From positions 808,479 through 872,478 of the forward strand of contig CM049321.1 of the NCBI GenBank assembly GCA_026874595.1: DNA of 64,000 nt, read 5' to 3'. Positions 23,453-36,600 of the stretch are shown piece after piece. Position numbers and translations under genes: made by a program. This DNA is from Sipunculus nudus. Its lineage: Eukaryota > Annelida > Sipuncula > Golfingiida > Sipunculidae. The first letter of the stretch is position 1. Each line of letters begins with the position of its first letter. The notes under the pieces are model-generated. The model saw only the letters and a program-made list of their open reading frames with translations, did no database searches and was not told where the DNA came from.

Positions 23453-23459
23453 AAATTAA

Positions 23460-24559
23460 AATTAAAGGTTGTCTCACTCCAGCTAACGGTTATTAAAGTT
23501 GACTTGAACCCGAATTAAAGAATGGTCATTTTTTAATCCGACTATACGGAACTCGTATTGCCTTTGACCGTGAACTGTGAGGTTAATGATTATGTATCGC
23601 GTCAATGTCATGTTAATTCACATATTATTAATTTTATGGTAAAAATGTATCTTACATTATATTTCATTGTGCAGTCAGGGGAAATGTTATTTTTAAATCT
23701 CCCAATATTATGGCCCCAAATTGTTTTAAGAAAGAAACATCCAAACAATCCTCACACATAATACGAACAATTACCGTGTTTTTAGAGCTCAGACGTTTCA
23801 AGACAACCCTTTGCACAAGCATGATTCGATAAGATGTTACAAGTTCTCAAAACTATCAAAACTCCGGTGTTGCCGTTTGAAAAAAAAAGTCTATTTTAAT
23901 ACAACAGCGGTTGGTTGATAGCTATAAGAAAGGTGATGGGTGAGTGCAACAAGAGACTTTCTATACTGTAACCGACGTTGTTTGGAATGATATAAACTAA
24001 ATACTGTCTTCCTCAATAAATATGACCAGTAAAATAATCATACATATTTAAATACTGTTAGCACACTGTAAGTGTAGATAACCACGTTAAAAAACGGTAA
24101 CAATTTTTGTTGTAAAGTACATTCCATGTTGAATTTGTCTGTATTTTATTCGTTTTCATGGATGTTTTGTCCAGAGCTTGGAAGTAAATTATGGCATTGT
24201 GTGTGCCAATGCAAGAGCAATAATGGAACTAAACATTGATACCATTAGACCCATTTGTTAAATCTTTCCCCCGCGGTTACATCAAAGTGCTATTGTGAAC
24301 AAAAATTAACTATTTTTTTTCTGAAAACTATACATGGAAATCCTATTCAGCCGAGGTAGCATCCATGTAGACACAGAGAGTGTAATTTGGTATACCCGAT
24401 GATGCGCAACGTATGGGATGCACAAAGTATTTCAAAACTGGTCCTTCTAAATATTAATAATTATTTTACCAAATATTCATTATTATTTGATGGCAAATTG
24501 TCTGCAAATAGTCATTATATGCTTTTAGCAATGTTCATTTATATAGCACAATTTGACAG

Positions 24560-24599
<40 letters not shown>

Positions 24600-24602
24600 T
24601 AT

Positions 24603-24634
<32 letters not shown>

Positions 24635-25100
24635 GAAGACACATCTAAGCTTCAGTTATTTTGTCTCTTCCCTAAACTACCTTACACCAGAAATGACATG
24701 GTATGCTGTTAAAGCCAGACTTGCAGCCGCATTACGTGAAAATGAGACCAATAGAAATACTCACAATACTCAGGGGTAATGTTTGTGTATATGAATATAA
24801 AATAACCAAAGTTATACATGTGTGAATTATAGATATGATAAACAAATTCAGATTGATTTTTCATCATCATTATTCATTGTGTCACCCGATAAATGTTACC
24901 CCTAAAAGGCTGCCCTCACCAAGTGACGGACCGGGTTGTCTTTTAGTTTAACATGGTAAAGTAGAGATGGTGTCACCAAAGAACTGTGACTTGGTTACTG
25001 TATATGCATGTTCAAGTAGGGAGTATAACCAGATGATTGTTTTTATAATTTATTGTACATTGCTATTGATTATCATGTTCAGATATTAGCGCGAGAACTT
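23460..25100. other. non-coding region
   Basis: No gene recognised. It contains a TA array and ordinary AT-rich sequence. Confidence 0.5.
24562..24634. repeat. (TA)n microsatellite
   Basis: TA array with a short caatg and an aaat interruption. Confidence 0.9.
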
Positions 25101-26560
25101 AGGTAAGAGAGCACACGTGCTTCGTTTGATGTTAATTTCAGTAGAGTTTGATTCCGTGGGAGGCGTCTCTGTCTAGACGATCTCTATAGGAACGTTGTTT
25201 ATTGTAGACTTCAAAGGTCAAAGACCTGCTTAGTTTGATTTTCTCAGGGTTTGATCTCTGGACGTGTGTCCATCTTAATATTCATGTTATTATTTACGGT
25301 CGGCATAATAGCATGTGATGATTGGCCAGAAGACGTTCGGGACTTTTGACGTCAGCAAGCACAATTGCCTGTTCAGCTCGCCAATTTGGGTGTAGTCTGA
25401 CGATTGCAGTCCAAAGGCAAGTCTGCGTCCATCAGAGTCTGGACAGCTTAGAGATAATGGTTGTAAGCGTAAATAGTCGGTGTCTGAGGAAGGCAACGCT
25501 GATAACTCTGTAACGGATATCGCAATGATGGGCTGGTAATCGTGTATCTGTTGTGAGCGCTTCCAGTAACAGGCCAATGACTTTATTTACACTCAAAACT
25601 TAAGAGATACTGAATATCGTTGTTTGGAGACATTCAATTACCTAGCGCTGAATGATTCGTGGAGACATCAGCTGTATATGACATTGATTCTAAGTTCATA
25701 TAGAATAGGCTGTGAGGCTATCAGTCAGTGCTGCGTGAACTGTGTCTCGAAGGGCGAACGTGTACTCCAGCGAGGAATTGTGGATTGATGGACCCTGTGC
25801 ATATACAAGTGAACGAATAGTGCTGTGTACACAGTCAGAGCAAACTGTGATGTGAGCGGCTTGCCATTCGAAGTCACGTGTGCGCGATGGTCATGTGATC
25901 AGGAGAAGTGTAAACAAACGACTCCCCTGTGTATATACAAGTGAACATAACGGGCTTAGTGATATCGTGTGACTTTTATTGGCGAGCATGCTTTCAGGAT
26001 TGATTTAGCTATTTGAAAGCTAACATGCTGTCAGGAATTTTATTTCCTGAGTATTTGGTGAAATTTTCGTATTGATTATTGATATAACTTCTTTGAATTG
26101 TTTAATGTTTTGTAATATTTGAAACTGAGAGTCAGTGCTGAGACTTGACACATACACACTCCACGTAGAGTAAATGCTGGTTACTACATTGATATGGTAA
26201 ACCACTGTTATATGCTTGATAGTTACTCAGTGATATGGTAAACCTCTGCTATAAACCACTGGATAATTACTCAGACTAGAGTTGACATTTGACAGAGCTG
26301 TTTAGTGTAATTTAATTACCTTGGTTTGTGAGATTTGTTGAGTGAGGTGTTTTCTTTTGATTAGTGTACTCAGACTTTAATATCACATACTAAGTGTACA
26401 TCCGTCCGTCCGTGCGTCTTTTGATTTTCGGTGCAACACACGTGTGATTGTAAGGCTCCCACCGGTTCACTATGTCAGCGTTTACTGTTTACGTTTGCGG
26501 ATTTTTGTGTAGGTTACGCGTTTCACCTGCATAGTCGGTCAGTTTAGCAGTAAACATAGA
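25100..26560 (+). other. 5' leader or LTR region of the retrotransposon (boundaries not found)
   Basis: This stretch is richer in GC and CpG than its surroundings and leads directly into the gag relic. It contains imperfect direct repeats: ccctgtg.atatacaagtgaac at about 25793 and 25925, and gatatggtaaacc at about 26192 and 26232. I could not define LTR ends or a primer-binding site, and no matching 3' LTR is seen after 29180. Confidence 0.3.
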
Positions 26561-26564
26561 GTCT

Positions 26565-27043
26565 TTGAAGTCCATTTTTGAATGTGGGCAAACGCTAGGG
26601 TACAAGGATGACGCTCTGCAAGAGTTTGTTAACAAGCGTGTAGAGACTTTAGAAGCCAAGCAGCGGAAAGACGCCGAGCGATATGAAAGGGCTATACGGA
26701 GAGAGATAGAACGTGAACAGAGAGAGATAGAACGGGAACGCGAAGCAGCAGGGCGTGAGCGAGTAGAACGTGAAGCTCAGGGAGCTCACGAGATAGAAAT
26801 ACTGAAATTGAAATCGGCATTTTAGCGGTGATGAGAGCGATAGTAAACAAACGAGTAGATAATCGGTCCGAAAACTCAGGCTCCCTCCGTTTGATGATCA
26901 GCACGATAAACTAGACGCGTTTAGAAAGCGTTTTGAACATTTAGTTTTGTGTCAAAACTACGATGGAGATAGCTGGGCTTTGTACTTAGTCCATTGTTGG
27001 TTGGTAAGGCGCTTGATACCTATGTGCTGAGGTACGGGGCGGT
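26565..27043 (+). pseudogene. gag relic (coiled coil and partial capsid-like part)
   Basis: Residues encoded at 26565-26825 form a strongly charged helix (REIEREQREIEREREAAG) with heptad character after a short N-terminal part (GYKDDALQEFVNKRVETLEA). A stop follows at 26823-26825. Further pieces in other frames (PFDDQHDKLDAF, RFEHLVLCQNYDGDSWAL, GKALDTYV) continue the gag-like sequence to about 27030. The text then jumps directly into the integrase zinc-binding module, so the gag C-terminal part and protease are missing. Confidence 0.6.
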
Positions 27044-27420
27044 GATAGCGGGCCATCAGGGCGTAGATGGGACACACGAACGCCTAAGAGCGAAGTTCCA
27101 CTGGAAGGGGATGTACGGCGATATAGCAGCGTTCTGCAAGTCGTGTCCCTTATGTCAGAAAACCACATGGAAAGGCAGAGTGCCTGAGGCCACGTTAGGC
27201 TAGATGCCTCTCATTGACGTACCTTAGCGTAGGAGCGCCATGGATCTGGTCGGACCATTCATCCCGCATCCGAGAAAGGTAACCGGTACATACTGTTCAT
27301 CATGAACTACGCTACGCGATACCCGGAGGCAGTGGCCTGAACATAGAAACCGCAACCGTAGCCGACGCGTTAGTCAACGTCTTTGCACATGTAGGAGTAC
27401 CGTCGGAAGTACTCACAGAC
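27044..27420 (+). pseudogene. integrase relic, zinc-binding module and start of core
   Basis: An HHCC zinc-binding module is visible (HQGVDGTH ... CKSCPLCQK) at about 27050-27165, followed by a stop near 27201. The first catalytic aspartate region (MDLVGPF) is at about 27240, followed by a frameshift and a further stop. The second catalytic aspartate is the gac at 27418-27420, just before the next open segment. Confidence 0.7.
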
Positions 27421-28488
27421 ATGGTGAGCAAGTTCACATCCGACCTCATGAGAGAAGTGAGCCGTGTGCCATCTGTAAAGCAGCTAACTACCACACCTTA
27501 TCAGCCGATGTGTTACTGGATGGTGGAAAGATACAACGGTACATTGAAACTGATGTTAAAGCGTATGTGCGCAGTGAGACCACAAGATTGGGATCAATAC
27601 TTGAGCGCGGTGCTCTTTGCGTACAGAGAGACACCACATGATAAGGTTTCTTTCCTTTTGTTCTACAGGCGAGTTGTAAGATGTCCAATGCGCATTCTAC
27701 GCGATCTCGTTCCACGCGATATACGCGATGTCGTGGGTAAACGCATCCGCATATTTGAGATCGGAGAAAAAGTGTTGTTGCTCCTCCGAACGGTCCGATA
27801 CGAACTGTTTGTTCAGTGGAAAGACCCCTTCAACGTTGTAGGTAAAGAAGGTGACCTATACTATCGGGTCATGGTCGACAACAAGGTCAAAATCTTTCAT
27901 GTGAACATGGTAAAACGATATCAGACCAGAACTGATCCGCAGCATGTCTTAGTAGCGGCCACCTTGAGTACAAACGAATCAGTACGAGAACCAGATAATC
28001 CGGATTGTGAAACCGAATCTTCCTTAGTCGGAGAACTAAACCTCCCAGTGGACGAAACCTCCCACATGTCGTTACCATCAACGGTGCGCAGCAAAACTGA
28101 ACGTAACGTACAGGTCAATGCCGAGCTAGGCAGGCGACAACGGCGTCGGGTACACGATCTCTTGAGCCAGCATGGGGGAGTATTCACAAATGTCCCCAAA
28201 CTCACAGATGTCATCAAATGTTATATTCGACTCACGTCCGATACACCCGTTGATTTAAGAGAGACTATGCGTTCGGAAATCAATGAAATGTTAGAGTTAG
28301 GCATAATAGAGAAGTCGGAGTCAAGTTTTGCGTCTCCATGCATTATGCTGCGTAAATCGGACGGAAAGATCAGATTTGTGATCAATTATCGTAAGATGAA
28401 CCAGTCGGTCGATCGAAAACCGATGTCACAGCATGAAACACTGTTAACGGAAGTAGCCAAAAGCCGATACTTTACCAATTCAGTCTGA
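27418..28488 (+). pseudogene. integrase core to reverse transcriptase relic (355 open codons)
   Basis: This continuous frame carries the catalytic glutamate at 27526-27528 (VERYNGTLK). It lies exactly 35 residues after the aspartate at 27418, the D-x35-E spacing of retroviral-type integrases. An internal deletion follows FAYRE, then the C-terminal module (FVQWKDPFNVVG, HVNMVKRY) and an acidic linker. The N-terminal part of a gypsy-type RT follows (LTDVIKCYIRLTSDTPV, EMLELGIIEKSESSFASP, KIRFVINYRKMN). The frame ends after SRYFTN with a frameshift. This single frame is direct proof that IN lies upstream of RT in the same element. Confidence 0.8.
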
Positions 28489-29180
28489 CCAAAGACTACT
28501 GGCACATTCCGATTTCAGAGGAATCTAGAGACAAAACGGCACTTGTAACGCCTGACGGACATTACCAGTTCAGAGTAATGCCATTCGGTTTAGTGACGGC
28601 AGTATTTACCGGCATAATGCGGAAATTGTTCAGCGACATGCCAAACGTGATCTGCTACATAGACGACGTGCTAGTACACGTGGAATCGTGGGACTAGCAT
28701 GTAAGAACACTCAGCGAAGTGCTAGCTACACCAGAGCGAACCAACCTTGCGGTGAAACCAGTAAAAACATTCGTAGGTTATCGCAGTCTGGAATTTTTTG
28801 GCCACCATGTAGACACCAGATACTTAGCTAGCAACCCATCGCTGCTTAGGAAAATCCAGAGCGCAGAAAGACCAAAACCAAGAAAGCCTTACGAGCTTTT
28901 CTAGGCCTTACCGGTTATTACCGGAAGTTCGTGCCGAAATATGCCGAGATAGCGGTTCCATTAATGGACCTTACGAGGAAAGTAAAGCCTAATGAATTAG
29001 ATTGGAAAGAAGTTCATGAGAATGCGTACAGCTTGCTTATCCCCAATTCTGCGACTGCCAGATTTCAGTAAGCGGTCCTACCTGAAATGCGACGCGTCGG
29101 ATGTCTGAATCTGAAGTATCCGCATGCATGAACATGATGGGATATTGCATCCGATAGCTTTTGCTAGCAGGAAATTTCTT
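28480..29180 (+). pseudogene. reverse transcriptase palm to RNase H relic
   Basis: The frame after 28480 reads DYWHIPISEESRDKTALVTP and the RT palm motif YIDD at 28656-28667. An in-frame TAG follows at 28695-28697, then the thumb and connection (FFGHHVDTR, FLGLTGYYRKFVPKYAEIAV) and the start of RNase H (KCDASD). Similarity ends at about 29180 without the rest of RNase H. Stops and frameshifts make it non-functional. Confidence 0.75.
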
Positions 29181-30580
29181 ATTTATTATCAAAATATGCA
29201 AAAATGGAATATTAACAAATCATATTTTTTCTTTAAGTTTATATTTCTTTTCCTAAGGACATATACAGATTATATATTGTTTGTATAGTTTTAACGTTTT
29301 ATGTCATGTGGAAGTTATGTATTCACTCATGTATGTTTATGTTCATGTGTGTGTGAAATAAAAGTCTGGCCTCTTGTGGTATTGAAAAACAGTAATAATA
29401 ATCACATTTACAGATCTAATAGCTATTCTTAAATTTTAATCTGGTGACATACAAAACACTCGGTGTGATATTGTTTGTATGTTCTTAAGAACACCGGAAA
29501 CAGCAAATCAACGTTTACTGTTTTCATGTAAGCAGTCCTGTAACAAACGTGAATCATATAATCTTTATTCCTCATGTCTACGTTTCTCCCCGATTGCCAA
29601 GCCTTTCTCTTCAGTGAGTTACAGCCGCTTCACACTTGAGGATGGTGCTTCATTTTAGAGAATAGGTGAGTTATATCGAAAGACATACAAAAGGAAAGCA
29701 GATAACACTGATCTAATGAGAGATAAGCAATAGTTGCGCGAGGATAGGTATGTATCATGTGCCCCTATGTTTATCATTAATGCCTAACATAAAGGACTAG
29801 TTAATTATGCGTATTTGCTTACGTAAAGCATTGACGATATGGTTCATTATGCTTGTTGAGGGTGTTATGTGTTAACCTCCATTACAGACATTTTTTGGAA
29901 TTTTTTTTTTCTAGTATTTGGTAAAGGGTATGTCTGAAAAATAGTGTCACATGAAAGTACATACAAATATCTCAATGCTGTGTTTGATCATATATTTTTA
30001 GTCGTTATTTCATATTGAATTTGGATTTTTATTAATTTGGATGATACAAACAATGCATGTGGATTTAAAATGGGTATCACTGCTATATTGAAAATATATC
30101 AGGAAAGATAAAAAATATTTAAGATCACATGTTGACAAATGCATATGCAAAATTTTAAAACTCAACATTTGATGATTATTGAGAAATATTGCTTTGAGGA
30201 TCGTGCAGTCTCTGAATAGCTGTTTTGAGAAAATAGCCAAAAACTGTTTGGGACGAGTAATTTCGTTTTCAATGGGAAGCCGGATTATCCACGCGAGTGA
30301 CAGTCGTATTGCAGTGTATATTATCTGATCTGTTTGGACTTTAGTATACAACATTTTAATTTAAACAGTGAGTCATGGTGAAAAAGACGAAATTTGAACG
30401 CGAAATGACAACTCGAGATCACTGTTATATCTCAGGCCAATACTCCAAATTACTTCTGAGAAAAGGGCATTAATTTATTCTACAACTAGGGACCCATGGG
30501 TCTCGACGCTCAGCTGCATTTGTCTATAAGAATATTATGAGGTTTTCCAAAATATTGGTCCTGTGATCAGTTTGAAGCCA
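29181..30580. other. non-coding region
   Basis: AT-rich sequence with no supported gene. An aataaa-like phrase near 29356 may mark an old retroposon end. The minus-strand frame at 30010-30354 is AT-driven and has no recognisable domain. Confidence 0.45.
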
Positions 30581-30619
30581 ACCTGTCTTCCCAAACTGGA
30601 GTTATCATCAATAAACTAA

Positions 30620-31330
30620 TTTGTGAACGGATGGGCCCCGTGACCTTAACCTTTGACCTTATGACCCCAAAATCAAAAGGAAACTTCCCCTATTGGCAGG
30701 TGCACCATATGTTGATGATAGAAGGATTAAGATGAAAGGTTTTGCGTAAATTGCATCCACAATCTTTCTAAAGTAGTGGGTCCTGTGACCTTGACCTTTG
30801 ATCTCATGACCCCAGAATCAACAGTTCTTACTTTAGTGGTGGGCCATATATAAGTGAAGTTTGAAAACAATATTTCAAACCAGACTGGTGTTATCTGAGG
30901 ATTGATGGCCCCCATGACCTTGACCTTGTGACCCCAAAATCCACAAGTTACTTCCACTATTGGCAGGTGAGCAATATCTAGAAGATAGAATATTTGGGAC
31001 CGAAACTTTGGCTAAAAATACATCAACAATCTTTTTAAAGAAGAGGGTACTGTGACCTGGTCCTTTGGCCTTATGACCCCAAAATCAAAAGAGTTCTTAC
31101 ATTATTGGTGGGTCATATATAACTTTAGAAAGTCAAAATTGAAACCAATATGTCAATCCAAACTGGAGTTATCATCCAGAAACAAATATGTGGACAGATG
31201 GGACCCTGTGACGATGACCTTTGACCTTGTGACCCCCAAACCAATCAGTTTCTTCCCCTATTGGCAGCTCAGCTATATGTGCAAGATGGAGGTTTTGGAT
31301 GAAAAGTTTGGGAAATATATTTACTGAGAT
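30620..31330 (+). repeat. diverged 143-bp monomers of the tgaccttgacctttgacct family
   Basis: Five monomers start near 30640, 30780, 30908, 31048 and 31203. Each begins with a diverged tgtgaccttgacctttgacc and shares the following block (tattggcaggt...atatg...aagat). They are more diverged than the two long arrays at 39-41 and 56-60 kb and have no head or tail attached. Confidence 0.8.
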
Positions 31331-31954
31331 ATTGAAGGTTGGCTCATTTTTTATTATAAAAGTCAAAAGAAAATATAGATTTTTAGTGGGATACTCTCGG
31401 AATACAATATGTACAAATAATTTTTACTGTTATTTTGTGGCGCTGTGCTCGTAGCAAAAATCATATCCCGGTATGTTTACCTTAAAGACCTGGTCAGTGA
31501 TGGTTCATATTGCGAACCGGAATGAGACGCGGAGGCATACAGTGTTTCGTTGATATTTGACTGGTTTCTATCGTTGGACGTATAAAGAATAGGTTGATGT
31601 GAAGAACACATTAGATTAATTAAATGTAAGTTGCAAGGAAACTGTTCCTGAAGAAGGAAACAGAAATATACATACATCGTCAGTAGCAGAAGCGGACCCA
31701 GCGAGACTCCATGCAGTGGGTCCGTATCCCATTTTCAGACCCCCGACACCACCCCAGCCCTGTTCCTGAATTCGGGACCTTGAATTAGGTTTTGTCATTA
31801 ATCCTCTTGGGTTGAACTCTCCATTTCATAAAGCCAGAAACGTGTTTTTCTCTTTTACTGACAACGCACGTGGGTCAAATCCCTCATTGAAAGCAAGCGT
31901 TATTCATATGAACAATAGTCCTTAGTGTTAGAGGTTAAGTGACCACGATGCACG

Positions 31955-32655
31955 CATTCCGGTGATTGCCGAAGGCAATTCGGCTGTGCTCGGTAAAAAA
32001 AACGGAAAAATCACTCAAAATTATGTGTATATTAAAAATTATTTATTTTCATATCGCCTATGTCACTGCGGGGATAATAACCTTTAAAATGATGTATGGC
32101 ACAATATTGTACACAACGCGGTTTTAGAGAACACCGCGAACAAACGTGAACTGAATTCCTTTTATATGTATTAGAAGATAAAAACCTTGAACCACTCTGT
32201 TATGAGCAATTTTCACCGAAAGCAAAAGTACGGATTGACGCCACACAATAATGATTTCAGATGGCGCCACCAGTCTTGAATATAAAGTGGAGGTATCCAA
32301 GATCAATGAACATGCAAAATTTCAGCCCAATCTGTCCATTAGTGTTTGACTTATAATGCTCAAAGTACTGTCATGTGGCATATATGGGGTATTCAAAGGC
32401 ATGAAAACAAGAAAAGGATGAAAGGTGGCACCACCTGTCTTCTGCAGAAGACAGCTATCAAAGATCTTCGGTCAATTTGTTTTTTTTTAACAATCCATGC
32501 AATATTTCTTCTCACCCATATCTATGTACATGTAAAGTTTGGTAAAGATCCGTGAAATAATTTTTTTTAGTTATCGCATCCAAAAGAAATCTCTGTGGTG
32601 GTGGCGCGACAGTGCTTTAACCAAAGTATCCCGTCTTTGTCGGAGGATACAATTA
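31955..32655 (+). mobile_element. short relative of the composite element (head and tail, no core array)
   Basis: It begins near a hairpin gccgaaggcaattcggc (31968-31984). It ends with a terminal hairpin (32626-32650, gtatcc / ggatac) followed by aatta. The part from 32330 on matches the tails of the long elements (ctgtccattag.gtttgacttataatgctca; ggtggc.ccacc; ccatgcaa.atttctt; tttggtaaag.tccgtgaaata). The CGG tract is represented only by ggtggtggcgcg. Confidence 0.7.
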
Positions 32656-33586
32656 TAATGATTTTCATTTATAATATTCTACATAATACTCACAAGCACA
32701 TATTTCACACAAATCACTAGTGCATACAAAACATACACATACACACACACACACACTTTCAAAAAATCATCTTTAAAGATGTTGGAACACAATTCTTTTA
32801 TATTTTATAAATTTATTGCAAAAAACGTAGCACCTGTCGCTAAATTATAGAAATGCATAGAAACAGTAAAAATATACAAAAATATTTCAAAATATATGGC
32901 AGTTTATGATAAGAATCACTTCTGGTGGACGCTTCGCGCGAGTGCTGCCGTAAGCAAAACATGAATTACAAGTGCACAATAACTCATCAGACAACGCCGT
33001 ACATGTGCGACATCTCGTGGCACCGCTTTAAATTAATCCTGTCAAAGAATTAAAATGGTAGACCTTACTTCCTAATACTGCTTAACCTTGTGTCTCTGTT
33101 CCTAAACAATGTATAATTACGTTTATCTTGGTTAAAATGAACGAGCACATGATACATTCATAAAACTTGATCAGCATTTGTTTTTAATTTATACATCTTA
33201 CAACAAAATATTAATATCAGGTAATTCCAGCACAAGACAAAATCTTTACAACCTTTTTTGCGTTTACCACTTCCTGAACACATAACAGTGCAAAATCTAT
33301 TAACAAACTAAACGTGTAAAACTACTTTTGAACTTTACAAATACCTTATAGTTTACAGTCAAATGATGTAAATTAAGACACAACGTAGTTAGAGGATACA
33401 CAACAGCACTAAAGGGTTGAAATCACAAAGCATATCCATAATACAAACATGAATTTGAATTCTCAAACTTTGTTTTAATAAAGTTTTGGAAAACAAATTA
33501 ATGTTCGACCACTATTCCATTATAATAGTAAAAGTAAAAGTAGTGAAGTTGTAGTAAAAATCCTGTGACAAAGTAACATAAGATAC

Positions 33587-33589
33587 AGA

Positions 33590-33640
<51 letters not shown>
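33587..33640. repeat. (TG)n(TA)n microsatellite
   Basis: A short TG run passes into about 40 bp of TA. Confidence 0.95.
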
Positions 33641-33641
<1 letters not shown>

Positions 33642-36600
33642 ACTTTTTGCAGTTAAATCTCTAGAAGTATTTTCAAATGATTAACGAAACCATATTTTCT
33701 CAATATAATTTTTTTTTAAATACTAAGCTTTTGTATAATGATGTTTCCAACATATCTGAGACCGCACAAAGGTCTACTATAACATATAAGCAAAGGCAAG
33801 ACATATAAACTGAAGAGCTCCCCCCCTCCCCCCCCCCCCAAAAAAAAAAGACTTTCCATTAAAATATGTTGGTCACTTATATTTTTATTTTTGTTTAATT
33901 AAAAAAAGTAAATAATGGAACAGTGGGGACATTTCGGCACGGTTCTCTCATGGTCCATTGTTTATATACAATATCATACAAAATCTACAGTGCTAAGGCA
34001 AATATGTACAACCACTAATACAATCACCCATGAAACTCATGGTCAAGGGTTCATGCAGTAAGCAAAATAAGTTTGTTCTGTATAAAATATATGTAAAGAA
34101 ACTCAAAAGTTACCTTACTTCTAGCTTATAACTCCAAACTTTCATTTTTATCATGGCTAAGAACACAAGCACTTTTCAAGTTTTATAACTTCATCACTCC
34201 CATCTATCATTAACTGAAGACATTTTGGAATGAAATAATGCATAGTTTATGAAATGGAGAAAACAAATCAGCTTTGATGTGTCAACGTCCCCATTTTTTT
34301 TTGCATTTATGAAAACATTTTGTAAGGTTTCCATAATGCCACTTGACTACTTTCACAGCAGTGTCAGTTTAATATCGGATGACCCTTCTAGTTAGATATT
34401 GCCTAAAATGACCTTCTGTAATTAAGCATTTGAATAAGTGCTGAATTGCATAAAATATTTCTGAGTAGAATTGCTGCAATAATAAATATCACTGCCTATG
34501 TATACGATTTTCTTAAATGAAACTGTAAAATAAATTATACCCATCTTATTTTAGATGGTCTGCTGTCTTAAACTGACCTTGCATTATGTTATATAATAGA
34601 TATAAAAGTCCTCTACCACTGAACAAAATTGACTGTGGTCATTCTTTCATCAACCTACCTAATAAATTGTATACAACATCAAATCTATGGTTACCATGGT
34701 AACCCTATGACTTTGTACAGATAAATGCAATATCTGGTTGTAAGGCATGTTAAATTTCTGCCAAAGAATCAATATACAACAAGTATCTAAAACTACACAA
34801 ACAATCAGTCTAATGTTAATGGTAATCCAACATTTAGAGGACAAAAAAGCAAGAACATTATGCAGAATCACATGTTTAACACGTTTACTGCAGCCACACT
34901 TTAATAAGCTCTGTAATATGTTCTGTATGATAAATCATGGTACTATGTGGAGCATGTCATAATTTTCAACCAGATTTATTCAAAAGGATCAACACCAGCA
35001 CCTGTAAAAGTTATGTCAGATAAAAAGAAGATCAGAATTATAAAAGTGAACATATGTGTGTACATGCATGATAAATTGTTTCAAACTCCATGCATGTGTG
35101 CGTGTGTATGTGTGTGAACTAGCAGGAGTGTCAATCAGCAGAGCCAGTACATGCACCAAGTACCCCCCAATAAAAAGATTTAAAAATCCCAGAATGATGT
35201 CATTTTGTCAGAACATCTTAGTTCATACAGACCCAATGCATAGAAATTGCTCCTCTTTTAATTATGAAGTATAAAGCGTTACACATGTATTGTGTGTAAC
35301 TGTGTATTTGATTGTGTTACCCTTCCACTAGGTGTCTTATAAATGGGATAAAATCTAATACATCATCAGTGAGTGTGCAAGTAATCAAAGTTAAAAAAAA
35401 TTTTTTGGGGTGTTGGCAAGGTTAACTTATGAGGTGAGGGTTGTGGGGTTTTGCCCCCTCTCCATTTCTTGGGAGAATTTACCATAATTTGTTTTCAGCC
35501 TAACGGTTAAACCCCTACTGTTCCTCATTCCATAAGTTCTGGAGCTTTTTTTTAGATATTTGTCCCTCTGGGTAAAGGATGAAAGCCTCCCTTAAAAAAT
35601 CTTTGCTCTGTGTGTAATGAGAATATACACCCAGTTGAAATTTTGCACACAGCTAAATGTGTAAATAAATTCACAGATCTACAGGCTTGCATTTGGAATA
35701 TTCTTAATAATTCATCAAAAATAAATCTTTATGACTGACTGCTATGTACATTATGTATCATAATGTATCAACAATGGCACTTTAATAGTAATGGGGACTT
35801 GGACCTTGTTCAAATAGAACCTTATTTCCTCATGGCACATATCTTTTTTATGGTTTTACACAGTTTTTCAAGAACAGAAATGGATACTTCAGATTTTAAT
35901 ATCAGACATTACCTAAGTGACCGAAAATTCATCCTGATCACCAAGTACCGTAACCAAAAATGTAAGCAAAGAGCAAATTTATGGCATCATATATCATTGT
36001 GTATAGAAATTCAGGCTTGTCTATAGCTATGATTTGAGCAGAGTACAAGTCTAATCTGTATTTTGGGTGGACAGGGTTTTTATATTATGTGCAAGATATA
36101 CAAGTGTTATAGTTCTAATAACTTTTTCTAAGCAAATACACTACAACAATCAATTCAATCTACTGTAACATTAACTGATAAAATACAACCCACAATTAAC
36201 AGACAGAAAATACAGAAATATAAATCTATACAAACACTATATACATTTGGCATCAACATGTAGTCATAACTTATAGTCACCACAACTTGAAAGATTGTCA
36301 ATGTCTCTTCCCAGTGGCCCCTGAATTTAGGGTGATAAATCTTTAAAATGTCAGTGAGCACGCCTCGGTAGAACACATTATAGTGGTATGTTTACAGTAT
36401 TAAAAGCACGCTAATTACAATTTCAAATGTACTACACATTGGTACTTAAGAAAATAGCCAAATCATATTTGTATAGAAGATTTTTGTTCCCAAAATTATT
36501 TATTCAGATTATTTTCAAGGCACCTACAAAACTGATATGGCAAGTATTATTTTAATCTTTTTTTTACTTTTACAATCAGTGAACATTCGCAATTATGCAA

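Larger units (their letters stand above)
26560..29180 (+). mobile_element. decayed Ty3/gypsy retrotransposon, Gmr1-like domain order (gag-IN-RT-RH)
   Basis: The order along the strand is a gag N-terminal part, integrase zinc-binding module, integrase core, integrase C-terminal part, reverse transcriptase, connection and the start of RNase H. RT and IN are both of Ty3/gypsy type, yet IN precedes RT. That order is known from the Gmr1-like group of Ty3/gypsy elements. The copy is dead: the gag C-terminal part and protease are deleted, there are several stops and frameshifts, RNase H is truncated, and no 3' LTR is found. Confidence 0.75.

Noticed and set aside
26692-28217. Minus-strand open frames over the retrotransposon
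   Set aside because: They are antisense shadows of the gag, integrase and RT relics.
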